Below, piece by piece: positions 28,771 through 36,953 of a stretch of DNA of 64,000 nt. The translations under genes and the position numbers were made by a program. The notes beneath the pieces were generated by a model, which was not told where the DNA came from, did no database searches, and was given only the letters and a program-made list of their open reading frames with translations. Each line of letters opens with the position of its first letter. The stretch's first letter is position 1. The stretch spans positions 2,914,001 through 2,978,000 of the forward strand of contig CBDHFR010000004.1 of NCBI GenBank assembly GCA_965262665.1. The letters run 5' to 3'. The DNA comes from CBDBND01 sp965262665 (GTDB lineage: Bacteria > Pseudomonadota > Alphaproteobacteria > Rhodospirillales > Rhodospirillaceae).

Positions 28771-29044
28771 TAGGGTCCCATTCATGATTGGGGTCGGGCA
28801 CAAAAGTCAGCCCGACGCCCATCCCGGCGCTGGCTTCGTAGTCCTTTTTACCGTCTCCGACGTCGTATTTGCGTTGGACTTCATAGGTACCCAGACTCCG
28901 CACCAGCCACCCGCCAAATATTTTCGCCCGTTGCACGACGAGAGCTTCGTCGCGCACGCCCTTCGCCTGTTTGGTTTGATGCACACCCTCAAGCTTTTGC
29001 CAGGAGAGAAACGTCTTGCCTTCGTAATCCTGTTCACCTGCCAT
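28742..29044 (-). CDS. Hypothetical protein with IS-replaced C-terminus
   Basis: The 100-residue product starts at ATG 29044 ('MAGEQDYEGKTFLSWQKLEG'). No family is recognised. It is hydrophilic, with 'KIFGGWLVRSLGTYEVQRKY' and a glycine-rich 'ASAGMGVGLTFVPDPNHEW'. The type II IS630 is inserted after '...NHEWDP'. The present frame runs on into the element for nine residues (KAFPIYSDA) and stops. Removing the IS restores '...DPSKYV' and a TGA, so only about three native residues are lost and the protein may still work. It has no obvious operon partner. Confidence 0.6.
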   Translation of the reverse strand: MAGEQDYEGKTFLSWQKLEGVHQTKQAKGVRDEALVVQRAKIFGGWLVRSLGTYEVQRKYDVGDGKKDYEASAGMGVGLTFVPDPNHEWDPKAFPIYSDA

Positions 29045-29124
29045 GTTTGCGTCCTCCGTCTGTGGTCGAACTATCAGACCCGATGCCCGGCTTGTTGGCT
29101 TTGACTCAGGGCAAAGGGAGCGCG

Positions 29125-29907
29125 TCACCCATCCGGTTTGAGACGGCCGAATTCCGTACGCCACCCATCGGGGTCTTGGCTGACGACACTGAAGATTTCG
29201 AACGTCTTGTTAATGGCGTCGGGATTGGCAACGCTTTCGATCAGCACCTCGGCGATATCACTGCGCGATATCATGTAACGCCCCCAAGTCAACTGATCGC
29301 CTTGCACCATGAGGATGCCATTTCCCGGGCGGTGCTCATTCCAAACGCCCTGCGGCCGGACAATGGTGTAGGTCCGTCCGCTTCGCCGCAGAGCGTCTTC
29401 ACCCTTGAGTTTGAACGCCATTGCGTTGCCGTTGGCATTCAAGGGATGGTTTGGATCGGTGACACCGGCAGACGACAACAGGACAAAATGGTCTGCCCCA
29501 CCTGCCTTGGCCGCCTCAACCACCGCTGCTACGCCCCGGTAGTAAACTTGTTCGGGTGGATTTTCCGGATCGTGGTCGCGGGTGTTTCCCACGGCATAGA
29601 TAACTGCATCGACATCATCGAACGCGTTGCCGAATGTGCTTGCGTCCCGAACATCACCTGAGAACCAATTGACGCTCGATTTCTCCTGCCGCGCGGCTTC
29701 GACCCGGCGCGATAGACCGCGTACCGCATGCCCATTTTTGATCAACCCGTCAACGACCAAGGCACCGGTGCGGCCGGTACCGCCGACCACCATGACGGTT
29801 GAATTGGCTTGGAGTGCCCCGTCTTGAGCCCATGTGGACCCCGCCATTGCGAGGCAACACAAAACCGCTGAAATGAATGAGAGAAAGCGGTTTGCCATAT
29901 GCAACAT
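29125..29907 (-). CDS. Exported NAD(P)-binding Rossmann protein (atypical SDR, NmrA-like)
   Basis: The 260-residue protein has a signal peptide (hydrophobic 'FLSFISAVLCCLAMAGSTWA', then QDG). An NAD(P)-binding domain follows, with VGGTGRTGALVVDGL near the mature N-terminus, the GGTGxTG form of the atypical short-chain dehydrogenase family. 'FVLLSSAGV' and 'TIVRPQGVWNE' mark later strands. The Ser-Ser but no YxxxK fits a non-catalytic or isomerase-like member. A similar exported protein is encoded at 40900-41628. Export of a dinucleotide-binding enzyme is unexpected. Confidence 0.78.
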   Translation of the reverse strand: MLHMANRFLSFISAVLCCLAMAGSTWAQDGALQANSTVMVVGGTGRTGALVVDGLIKNGHAVRGLSRRVEAARQEKSSVNWFSGDVRDASTFGNAFDDVDAVIYAVGNTRDHDPENPPEQVYYRGVAAVVEAAKAGGADHFVLLSSAGVTDPNHPLNANGNAMAFKLKGEDALRRSGRTYTIVRPQGVWNEHRPGNGILMVQGDQLTWGRYMISRSDIAEVLIESVANPDAINKTFEIFSVVSQDPDGWRTEFGRLKPDG

Positions 29908-29996
29908 GGAGATAACCTTTATCCGAACGCCATCACGTACTGCGTTGCCCTAACCGACCAGCCACTATGTTTTTGGCTTGTTGTGGTCTCCAATCA

Positions 29997-30035
29997 GGCG
30001 CACCATTGAATAAGACGCGTTCACATATGTCACCC
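29997..30035 (+). promoter_or_regulatory. Conserved upstream element, copy 1 (before methyltransferase 1)
   Basis: The segment begins GGCGCACCATTG and ends TGTCACC, 23 bases before the ATG of the first methyltransferase. The same layout recurs at 31433-31472, before the 119-residue gene. About 28-30 of 39 positions agree, with the 12-base head identical. The similarity extends a little upstream (CTCCAA). It is probably a duplicated promoter or operator. Confidence 0.6.
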
Positions 30036-30058
30036 CTTTTGAAACCGGGAGGACCATC

Positions 30059-31270
30059 ATGAGTCAATTGTTCAATCGCCGGTCTGTCGCGAGTCTTTTT
30101 GGCGGCGCAGCCGGCGCCCTATCGCTCTTAAGTGGAAAATCGGCCCTCGCCGCATTTCTGGGCAACGCCGATATTGAGCCACGGGGCACCGACGGCATTC
30201 TCGAGCGCCTGCCCAATCTGAACTTGGAAGCCTATGACGAGATGAGCACCAGCACCCGCACCTGGATCTCTGAAGAAATGGGCCGTGCGGCCCAGCGCCG
30301 GGCCGCTCAGATCTTGCGGGCCAACGGCATCAATCCCAATGACGAAGTATCGTTGGAAACCGCGATTGAGTTGTTGGCGGACGATCCGGTCATCATGTTT
30401 CATGGATTCTCATGGCAACGCCTGCAAAGACATATGTGGCATGAGTTGTACCGGGAATTCCACGGCAACTTTGACGCTTACATGTCGGAAATGGAAGCCG
30501 CCGACAACGCCAGCCCTGGCGTGTTGGAGTTGAATCCAGGTATCGAGCCCGAATACACCAAGCATGAAATCCACATGCAGCCCGGTGGATATACCGGTGA
30601 TGCTTTTGCCGGGCACCTCTATCACTACGGCACCAACAATTTTTACAACGGCCGCAATTACCAGGACGAAGTGCATGTCCGCCTGGCCAACACTCTGCCG
30701 ATCCCTGAGGACGGCAAGGTCCGACGTATCCTTGATGCGGGCTGCAGCTGTGGTCAGCAGGTGGTAGCCTTGAAGCAACGCTTTCCGGATGCGGAAATCT
30801 GGGGTGTGGACATTGGCGCACCGATGGTGCGCTACGCCCACATGCGGGCCGTGGACATGGGCGTGGATGTGAACTTCCGTCACGCCTTAGCCGAGGACAC
30901 TGGCTTCCCCGACGGCTATTTTGACATCGTCACCTCTTACATCCTCCATCACGAAGTGACGGCCGATGCCACCTACAAGATCATTCAGGAGTCCGCCCGC
31001 CTGCTCCGCCCGGGCGGGGTTTATTTCCCGGTGGATACCCACACCAGTCCGTCCCGCAAGCGACGTGACAAGACGGCCATGGGCCGGGTCCGGGGATGGA
31101 TGATTCACCGCTGGAATCACGAACGCTGGAGCCTGGAATACCAGTCAGCCGACTTCTTCGGTGAGATGCGACGGGCCGGATTGATCCTCAATTCCGATGG
31201 TCCCGAAGCCCAGACCTATCCCAGGGGGACCGGCGGCTTTAGGAATATTTTGGGCACAAAACCGGTTTAA
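30059..31270 (+). CDS. SAM-dependent methyltransferase with Tat-like leader, copy 1
   Basis: The 403-residue protein starts at ATG 30059, after GGGAGG. The N-terminus FNRRSVASLFGGAAG resembles a twin-arginine signal, with a cleavage-like 'KSALAAF'. Residues 35-215 form an N-terminal domain I do not recognise ('DGILERLPNLNLEAYDE', 'YTKHEIHMQPGGYTGD'). A class I methyltransferase fold follows: DAGCSCGQQ at 226-234 (SAM loop), GVDIG (acidic end of strand 2), and 'EDTGFPDGYFDIVTSYILHH'. It is paralogous to 31855-33072, roughly 70% identical by eye. Small-molecule methylation is inferred; the substrate is unknown. A cytoplasmic location is possible if the leader is not used. Confidence 0.8.
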   Translation: MSQLFNRRSVASLFGGAAGALSLLSGKSALAAFLGNADIEPRGTDGILERLPNLNLEAYDEMSTSTRTWISEEMGRAAQRRAAQILRANGINPNDEVSLETAIELLADDPVIMFHGFSWQRLQRHMWHELYREFHGNFDAYMSEMEAADNASPGVLELNPGIEPEYTKHEIHMQPGGYTGDAFAGHLYHYGTNNFYNGRNYQDEVHVRLANTLPIPEDGKVRRILDAGCSCGQQVVALKQRFPDAEIWGVDIGAPMVRYAHMRAVDMGVDVNFRHALAEDTGFPDGYFDIVTSYILHHEVTADATYKIIQESARLLRPGGVYFPVDTHTSPSRKRRDKTAMGRVRGWMIHRWNHERWSLEYQSADFFGEMRRAGLILNSDGPEAQTYPRGTGGFRNILGTKPV

Positions 31271-31290
31271 TTCGCTTCACCGTTGCGACA

Positions 31291-31327
31291 GAGACGGCTC
31301 CGTCACCCGGCGTAGCCGTCTCTTTTT
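31291..31327 (+). terminator. Rho-independent terminator after methyltransferase 1
   Basis: The stem GAGACGGCT (31291-31299) pairs with AGCCGTCTC (31313-31321) around a 13-base loop, followed by six T. It lies 20 bases after the stop codon. It separates the first methyltransferase from the unit that follows. Confidence 0.85.
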
Positions 31328-31432
31328 TGCGAGTCATCGCCAAGCATCTGAAAAACCTCTGTTTTTTGCCGTCCGTTGGCCGAGCGTAAAGGGGTGTTTT
31401 CGGCGATTAGACGTTGCTGTCCGGCTCCAAGA

Positions 31433-31472
31433 GGCGCACCATTGGGTTAGACACGGTCATGATTGTCACCAC
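31433..31472 (+). promoter_or_regulatory. Conserved upstream element, copy 2 (before the 119-residue gene)
   Basis: GGCGCACCATTG is identical to copy 1, followed by a weaker match and then TTGTCACC. The distance to the downstream ATG at 31499 is 26 bases, close to the 23 of copy 1. A terminator lies upstream, so this should be the start of a new transcript. Confidence 0.6.
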
Positions 31473-31498
31473 TTCACAATGAGGGAGGAGTTCTAGCT

Positions 31499-31858
31499 AT
31501 GGCTGAGGGTAAAGAGGGTCGTCAGACCTACACCACGAACGTTTACAAGACCGAGGTCGACAACGTGTCATTCCTCGGCAACGCCCACATCGACAACATT
31601 GCCACAACGCTGATTGCCATGGGCAATGAAATCTGGACCAATCGTAGACGCCTGTACGTCATGGAAAGCCTGATGAAAGATAAGGGCGTCACGACGGAAA
31701 TGATGGAGCAGTACGAGCCGACCGAGGACGAAAAAACTGCTTGGGCGGCCGAGCGGGAAGTCATGGTCGAGCGTCTGTGGGCTCATTTCGCCCGCGTTGA
31801 TCAGTTCGATTTCGCGGACGATTGGGATGACTCCTGGGGAAGAGGAGAAGGCTCATGA
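31499..31858 (+). CDS. 119-residue protein of unknown family, coupled to methyltransferase 2
   Basis: ATG 31499 follows a strong GAGGGAGGAG. The protein is acidic and mostly helical, without signal peptide or membrane segment. Notable stretches are 'HIDNIATTLIAMGNEIWTNR', 'RLYVMESLMKDKGVTTEMM' and an Asp/Trp-rich tail 'DQFDFADDWDDSW'. The ELW-R-L-E-LL pattern resembles small partner proteins of unknown function encoded next to oxidoreductases, but no family can be named. Its TGA overlaps the ATG of the second methyltransferase (ATGA), so the two are translated together. A role as partner or chaperone of that enzyme is plausible. Confidence 0.75.
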   Translation: MAEGKEGRQTYTTNVYKTEVDNVSFLGNAHIDNIATTLIAMGNEIWTNRRRLYVMESLMKDKGVTTEMMEQYEPTEDEKTAWAAEREVMVERLWAHFARVDQFDFADDWDDSWGRGEGS

Positions 31859-33072
31859 GTAAACTCTTCAATCGACGTGCCGCCATCGGTTTTACTGGCG
31901 GTGCCGCAGGCCTTGCAGCGTCTCTGTTCAGACCGCATCAAGCGGCTGCCAAAATTGGCCGGGCCGATATTGAACCGCGGGGATCCGACGGTATTCTTGA
32001 ACGCCTGCCCAATCTGAACCTGGAAGCCTATGACGAGTTCAGCACCAGTACTCGGGTGTGGATCAACACTGATTTGACCCGGGCCGCCGAACGGCGTGCG
32101 GTGCAGATTTTACGGGATAACGGTCTCAATCCACGTGAACAAATGCCGTTTGAAACCGCCGTTGAATTGTTGGCTGACGATCCTATCATTGCCTTCCGCA
32201 ATCACAGCTGGCAACGGCTGCAAATGCACATGTGGAACGAATTGCGTCGGGAATTCCACGGCAATTACGATGCCTACATGTCGGAAATGGAAGCGACCGA
32301 CAATAAAGGTCCTGGCGTTCTGGAAATGAACCCGGGCTGTGAACCGGAATACACCAAGCATGAAATTCACATGCAGCCGGGCGGGTACACGGGCGATGAA
32401 TTCGCCGGGCACCTGTATCATTACGGCACCAACAACTTCTACAACGGCCAGAATTATCAAGATGAACGGCATGTGAGTCTGGCCAGTGCGCTACCCATTC
32501 CTGCAGACGGTAAGGTCAAGCATATTCTCGACATCGGCTGCAGCTGTGGCCAGCAAGTCGTCGCATTGAAGAAACGCTTCCCTGATGCAGAAGTGTGGGG
32601 TGTGGACGTTGGTGGACCGATGGTTCGGTATTCTCATATGCGTGCCGTAGACATGGGTGTGGATGTCAATTTCCGTCATGCCCTGTCTGAAGACACTGGG
32701 TTCCCGGATAACTACTTCGACGTGGTCACGTCTTATCTGTTGCACCATGAGATTACAGAAGAAGCCACGTATGGAACTATTCGTGAAACAGCACGGATCT
32801 TGCGTCCGGGTGGTCTGTATTACCCTGTGGATGTATACACCAATCCTGGCCGTCGTCGCATTGACGGAACGGGTATGCGTCGTATCCGCGACTGGATGAC
32901 CTACCGCTGGAATCATGAACGTTGGTGGTATGACTATCAACGGGCTGACTTCAACGGAGAAATGGAACGGGCCGGATTGACCATCATTGAGAGCGGACCA
33001 AAGGCTGAAGTCTCATCGATGGTGAGCCAGAACGGCGGCATCAACAACATTGTTGGCGTGAAACAAATATAA
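31855..33072 (+). CDS. SAM-dependent methyltransferase with Tat-like leader, copy 2
   Basis: The 405-residue paralogue of 30059-31270 has the same organisation: leader FNRRAAIGFTGGAAG, then 'RADIEPRGSDGILERLPNLN', a methyltransferase core with DIGCSCGQQ and GVDVGGPMVRYSHMRAVDMG, and a C-terminal 'YRWNHERWWYDYQRADF'. Agreement is highest in the N-terminal domain and the SAM site, and lowest in the last 70 residues, which may set the substrate. It overlaps the 119-residue gene by four bases and ends in a strong terminator. Confidence 0.8.
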   Translation: MSKLFNRRAAIGFTGGAAGLAASLFRPHQAAAKIGRADIEPRGSDGILERLPNLNLEAYDEFSTSTRVWINTDLTRAAERRAVQILRDNGLNPREQMPFETAVELLADDPIIAFRNHSWQRLQMHMWNELRREFHGNYDAYMSEMEATDNKGPGVLEMNPGCEPEYTKHEIHMQPGGYTGDEFAGHLYHYGTNNFYNGQNYQDERHVSLASALPIPADGKVKHILDIGCSCGQQVVALKKRFPDAEVWGVDVGGPMVRYSHMRAVDMGVDVNFRHALSEDTGFPDNYFDVVTSYLLHHEITEEATYGTIRETARILRPGGLYYPVDVYTNPGRRRIDGTGMRRIRDWMTYRWNHERWWYDYQRADFNGEMERAGLTIIESGPKAEVSSMVSQNGGINNIVGVKQI

Positions 33073-33089
33073 AACGCCCAGAACATTGA

Positions 33090-33127
33090 GGGGCGGTCCG
33101 GCGTCAAACCGGACCGCCCCTTATTAT
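33090..33127 (+). terminator. Strong rho-independent terminator after methyltransferase 2
   Basis: A perfect 12-base stem (GGGGCGGTCCGG with CCGGACCGCCCC) surrounds a 7-base loop and is followed by TTATTATA. It begins 18 bases after the stop codon. It closes the methyltransferase operon before the flavoprotein gene. Confidence 0.92.
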
Positions 33128-33186
33128 ATATTGCGACAGACTATTCCGAATGTTACGGATCAAAAAATAATTCAGGGGAGGATTCG

Positions 33187-34728
33187 ATGTCCGCCAACTA
33201 TCTCATCGACAGCGCTTTAACATCTGTCAGTAAACGCACATTTTTAAAAGGCTCAGCCGCAGTTCTTGCAACCAGCGTTTTGCCGACGTGGCGCCGGGCC
33301 CAGGCAGCAACCAAATACGATCTTATCGTTATGGGTGCCGGTACGGCCGGTATGCCAGCCGCTATTTTCGCCGCTGAACGGGGCGCCAATGTCTTGGCGA
33401 TTGAAAAATCACCGGTTCTAGGCGGCACGCTCGATCGCTCAGGCGGACAGATTTCCGGCTCGGGGACAATGTTCCAAAAAGCCAAAGGGATCGAAGATAC
33501 GCCGGATGCCCATTATGCCGACAACATGCGCATTACCCGCAACACAGCTGATCCGATTGCGACCCGTCTGTTTGTCGACAATGCCGGCGACAGTATAAAT
33601 TGGCTCGGTGCGAACGGCTTCAAACCGCTTGATGAGCATCCTGTACTCGGCGGCGGCCATGAGTATTTCACCACTCCGCGCTATCATTGGGGCAAAGACG
33701 GCGGCCGGACGATCTTGGCAACCATGGAACCCCTATACAAAGCGGCGGAACGGGCTGACCGTGTGACCACGCTTATGAGCACGGGGGTTGTCGATCTTAT
33801 TCAAGACGACTCTGGCGCTGTGGTTGGTGTCACAGCCGAAGACGAAAAAGGCCGGCTCACTGACTATATGGGCAGGCATGTGATTCTGGCGAGCGGCGGA
33901 TGCGCCTCCAATCCGCGCATGTTCGCAGATCTGCACAACGCGGAACTCACAGCCCAATTTGCTTATCCCTACAGCCAGGGCGCAGGATTGACGCTGGGCC
34001 AGGGTGCCGGCGGTTATCTCCGCGGCGGCGAGAAGTATCTGGCCTCTTTCGGAACCGTGCTCCAGGATGACACCTATCCGAGCGTTCGGGAAATCAGTTA
34101 CACGTCCCGCCCCGATGTACGTCCGTCGTGGGAAGTGTTCGTCAATAGCGACGGGCATCGCTTCATGCGCGAAGACCATCCAAGTGTGGATTACCGGGAA
34201 CACCGGCTGACGGCCCAGTCCGGACAGCGCATGTGGGTGATTGCCGACCAGGAAATCATGGACAAAGCTCCCATCGCGTATGCGGGATGGGACAAGAAAA
34301 AGCTGATGGACTCGTTTGACGACCATCCCATGTTCACCAAGGCGGAAAATCTCGATGTCCTTGGAGTCAAAGCCGGCATCAACACGGTAAATCTGTCAAA
34401 CGCCATTGCCACGTACAACCGAGCTCTTGATGAAGGGGCAACCGATCCTTTTGGACGCCAGCACCGCCCGTTGCCGGTTCGTAACGGCCCGTTCTACGCA
34501 GTGCGGGTGACCGGTATTTCACTGTTGTCTTTCGCAGGGCTGGCGGTGGACGGCAAGCTCCGAGTGATTCGGCCTGACGGTTCCGCCGTGCCAAACCTTT
34601 ATGCCGCGGGCGAGATCATCGGCGCCGGCGCTACATCGGGCAACGCCTATACCAACGGCAGTTTGGTAACCCCAGCGGTCACCTTCGGCCGTCTCCTTGG
34701 CCAGCAAATGCTGAACTTTAGCGCCTAA
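33187..34728 (+). CDS. FAD-dependent oxidoreductase with Tat-like signal (FAD_binding_2)
   Basis: This 513-residue flavoprotein of the fumarate reductase / 3-ketosteroid dehydrogenase group is preceded by AGGGGAGG. The leader has 'SVSKRTFLKGSAAVLATSV', a KR variant of the twin-arginine motif, ending near 'RRAQAA'. The dinucleotide loop GAGTAG is at residues 50-55. 'SGGQISGSGTMF' and 'VILASGGCASNPRMF' follow, and the C-terminal FAD contact is 'NLYAAGEIIGAGATSGNAY'. There is no covalent-FMN or haem domain, so electrons must go to a separate partner. The substrate is unknown; alkene reduction or dehydrogenation is usual for the family. Confidence 0.85.
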   Translation: MSANYLIDSALTSVSKRTFLKGSAAVLATSVLPTWRRAQAATKYDLIVMGAGTAGMPAAIFAAERGANVLAIEKSPVLGGTLDRSGGQISGSGTMFQKAKGIEDTPDAHYADNMRITRNTADPIATRLFVDNAGDSINWLGANGFKPLDEHPVLGGGHEYFTTPRYHWGKDGGRTILATMEPLYKAAERADRVTTLMSTGVVDLIQDDSGAVVGVTAEDEKGRLTDYMGRHVILASGGCASNPRMFADLHNAELTAQFAYPYSQGAGLTLGQGAGGYLRGGEKYLASFGTVLQDDTYPSVREISYTSRPDVRPSWEVFVNSDGHRFMREDHPSVDYREHRLTAQSGQRMWVIADQEIMDKAPIAYAGWDKKKLMDSFDDHPMFTKAENLDVLGVKAGINTVNLSNAIATYNRALDEGATDPFGRQHRPLPVRNGPFYAVRVTGISLLSFAGLAVDGKLRVIRPDGSAVPNLYAAGEIIGAGATSGNAYTNGSLVTPAVTFGRLLGQQMLNFSA

Positions 34729-34732
34729 AGTT

Positions 34733-34766
34733 GACGAGCCCGCCCTTGGGGTTGGGCTCGTCTTTT
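34733..34766 (+). terminator. Rho-independent terminator after the flavoprotein gene
   Basis: GACGAGCCC (34733-34741) pairs with GGGCTCGTC (34754-34762) around a 12-base loop, followed by a short run of T. It begins five bases after the TAA. Confidence 0.85.
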
Positions 34767-34847
34767 TGGGCGGACGGCCAATGACCCTAATCAAACAATT
34801 GCGTGTATCCGAATTCCAATGAATTCGGATGACTGAAGAGGTGCGCC

Positions 34848-36368
34848 ATGACCGGAGTTAACCGCTCACGACTGTACTCTATGTTTGCAGCCGGATTTTG
34901 CGTCTGCATTGTGACGGTTAGCTACGCTCAGAGCGACCCTGCTGGTCAGTGCCAGGCTTTGTCATTGGCTGATTTTTCCATGGTGACGGACGCCCCGACC
35001 CACGTCACGTCATCAACTTATGTTACTGCGGTCGAAGACATGCCGGCCTATTGCCGGGTTGAGGGGTATGTCACACCCAATGTCAGCATGGAGCTGCGCC
35101 TCCCAACCGATAATTGGAACGGCAAATTCATCAAACGGGGATGCGGTGGATATTGCGGATCCGTATTCAGTACTTATTGCAACAACCATGTCAAAAACGG
35201 CTATGCCTGTGTGGTCAGCGATATGGGCCATAACAGTACGGGCGGCGACGCCAAGTGGGCCTACAACAATCCCTATACGGAAATCGATTTCGGTTACCGG
35301 GCAACCCATGTCAGCACTGTTGCTGGCAAAGCCATCACGGAAGAGTTTTACGGCAATGCCCCACAACGCTCTTACTACATGGGGTGCTCTACCGGCGGCC
35401 GGCAGGGGCTGGTGGAAGCCCAGCGCTTTCCATGGGATTTTGACGGTATCGTCGCCGGCGCGCCGGTGATTGATGAAACCGGGGCCGGCCTCCAGTTAAT
35501 CTGGACGACCGTTGCCAATTTGGATGAGGACGGCGAGCAGATCCTGACGGCGTCCAAAATACCGCTGATTCACGACGCGGCCATTGCCAAGTGTGACGCC
35601 TACGACGGTGAGGAAGACGGCTTGATCGACGATCCGCGGGATTGCGACTTTGACCCGGGCACACTGCAATGCGGCTTGTTCGCCGGAGATGATTGCCTGA
35701 CCAAGGATCAAGTTGAAGTGGTGCGGAAGATTTACAGCGGCCCGCACACCAGCGATGGTACGCCGACCTATACAGGTGGAGCGTTACCCGGGTCCGAACC
35801 CCATTGGATCGGCCCCTACGTCACTGAAGAAGGTCGGCCCGGGCGTTACTACTTTATGATTGGCGACATGTTCCGCTACATGGGATTCCTGCCCGACCCA
35901 GGCCCATCGTGGCAGCCAAAAGACTTCGATTTTGACGAAGACCACAAGCGCCTCGGTATGATGGAAGGAATCTATTCCGGCTCCAATCCGGACCTGCGCA
36001 AATTCCGCGATGCCGGCGGTAAGATGTTCGTCTACCACGGGTGGGCGGACTATTCAGTCGTACCGCTAAATACGGTCGATTATTACGAGTTGGCGACCCG
36101 CACCATGGGCGGCATAGAAGCCACGCAGGACTTCTTCCGCCTGTTTATGATCCCGGGCATGAGTCACTGCAGCGGCGGCGGCGGAGCCTATGCCATCGAC
36201 TACCTCTCCCATATGGAAGAGTGGGTCGAAGGGGGCAAGGCACCGGACATGATGATGGGCCATCATCCTGTCGAACAAACCGATCGGTTCGGTACCGACT
36301 TCCCGCTTGATCCCGACATCATAGAGTTTTCGCGGCCGGTGTATCCCTATCCAGCGCCGGCACGCTAA
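34848..36368 (+). CDS. Secreted tannase / feruloyl esterase family hydrolase
   Basis: The 506-residue alpha/beta hydrolase cleaves aromatic esters such as feruloyl or galloyl esters. A signal peptide ends near 'VSYAQSDPAG'. The nucleophile elbow GCSTGG places Ser at about 181, and the family Cys pair follows the CS-D-HC pattern: Cys before that Ser and Cys in 'GMSHCSGGG'. The acid is in 'YHGWADYSVVP' and the His in 'MIPGMSHC'. A Ca-binding-like insert 'CDAYDGEEDGLIDDPRDCDF' is also typical. It stands alone between terminators, with its own ATG after GAAGAGG. Confidence 0.88.
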   Translation: MTGVNRSRLYSMFAAGFCVCIVTVSYAQSDPAGQCQALSLADFSMVTDAPTHVTSSTYVTAVEDMPAYCRVEGYVTPNVSMELRLPTDNWNGKFIKRGCGGYCGSVFSTYCNNHVKNGYACVVSDMGHNSTGGDAKWAYNNPYTEIDFGYRATHVSTVAGKAITEEFYGNAPQRSYYMGCSTGGRQGLVEAQRFPWDFDGIVAGAPVIDETGAGLQLIWTTVANLDEDGEQILTASKIPLIHDAAIAKCDAYDGEEDGLIDDPRDCDFDPGTLQCGLFAGDDCLTKDQVEVVRKIYSGPHTSDGTPTYTGGALPGSEPHWIGPYVTEEGRPGRYYFMIGDMFRYMGFLPDPGPSWQPKDFDFDEDHKRLGMMEGIYSGSNPDLRKFRDAGGKMFVYHGWADYSVVPLNTVDYYELATRTMGGIEATQDFFRLFMIPGMSHCSGGGGAYAIDYLSHMEEWVEGGKAPDMMMGHHPVEQTDRFGTDFPLDPDIIEFSRPVYPYPAPAR

Positions 36369-36431
36369 TCACTGAGCGTCGTTAAATCAGAACTGTTAGG
36401 TATTCATCGCCAACAAGAAAATGGGGGCATC

Positions 36432-36854
36432 ATGACAACGCACATTAGATTACAAACACTTACTTGCCTTTCCTTCGCAACAGTTCTTTTCGCATCATCC
36501 TTTACGCAGGCTGAAACCGTCATGCTTTCGGCAGAGCTTGCCGGTGCAGATTCCGATGGTACAGGTATGGTCTCGGCAACATATGATACCGACACCATGA
36601 TGATGACGTGGACCGTGGAATACGAGAATCTCAGCGGGCCACCGGGCGCTATGCACCTCCACGGCCCGACCGAACCCGGCGGTAATGCAGGAGTCGCATT
36701 GCCCCTGTCCGGTGACATGGCCAGTCCTATCCAAGGATCAGCGACGTTAAACGCCGAACAGGCGGCCGATTTGCTTGCCGGCCGTTGGTATCTCAACGTG
36801 CATACCGCCAAGGTGCGAGGTGGAGAAGTACGCGGTCAATTGGCCAGAAACTGA
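36432..36854 (+). CDS. Exported CHRD domain protein
   Basis: The 140-residue protein has a signal peptide ending near 'SFTQAETVM', followed by one CHRD domain (named after chordin): 'LSAELAGADSDGTGM', 'AMHLHGPTEPGGNAG', 'AADLLAGRWYLNVHTAKVRG' and the closing 'GEVRGQLARN'. In bacteria these are secreted beta-sandwich proteins of unsettled function. It lies between the esterase and a palindromic terminator. Confidence 0.9.
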   Translation: MTTHIRLQTLTCLSFATVLFASSFTQAETVMLSAELAGADSDGTGMVSATYDTDTMMMTWTVEYENLSGPPGAMHLHGPTEPGGNAGVALPLSGDMASPIQGSATLNAEQAADLLAGRWYLNVHTAKVRGGEVRGQLARN

Positions 36855-36885
36855 TCCCCTTTTTAAGTCTCAGTAGACAAAGAGA

Positions 36886-36921
36886 AACCCCGCCCTGGAT
36901 ATCCAGGGCGGGGTTTTCCTT
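36886..36921. terminator. Bidirectional palindromic terminator
   Basis: AACCCCGCCCTGGAT at 36886-36900 is directly followed by its perfect reverse complement, giving a GC-rich hairpin with A-rich and T-rich shoulders. It lies between convergent genes and can serve both. Confidence 0.88.
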
Positions 36922-36953
36922 TTGATGATTTCAGTGGCTTAAGCGAGGTCGCT

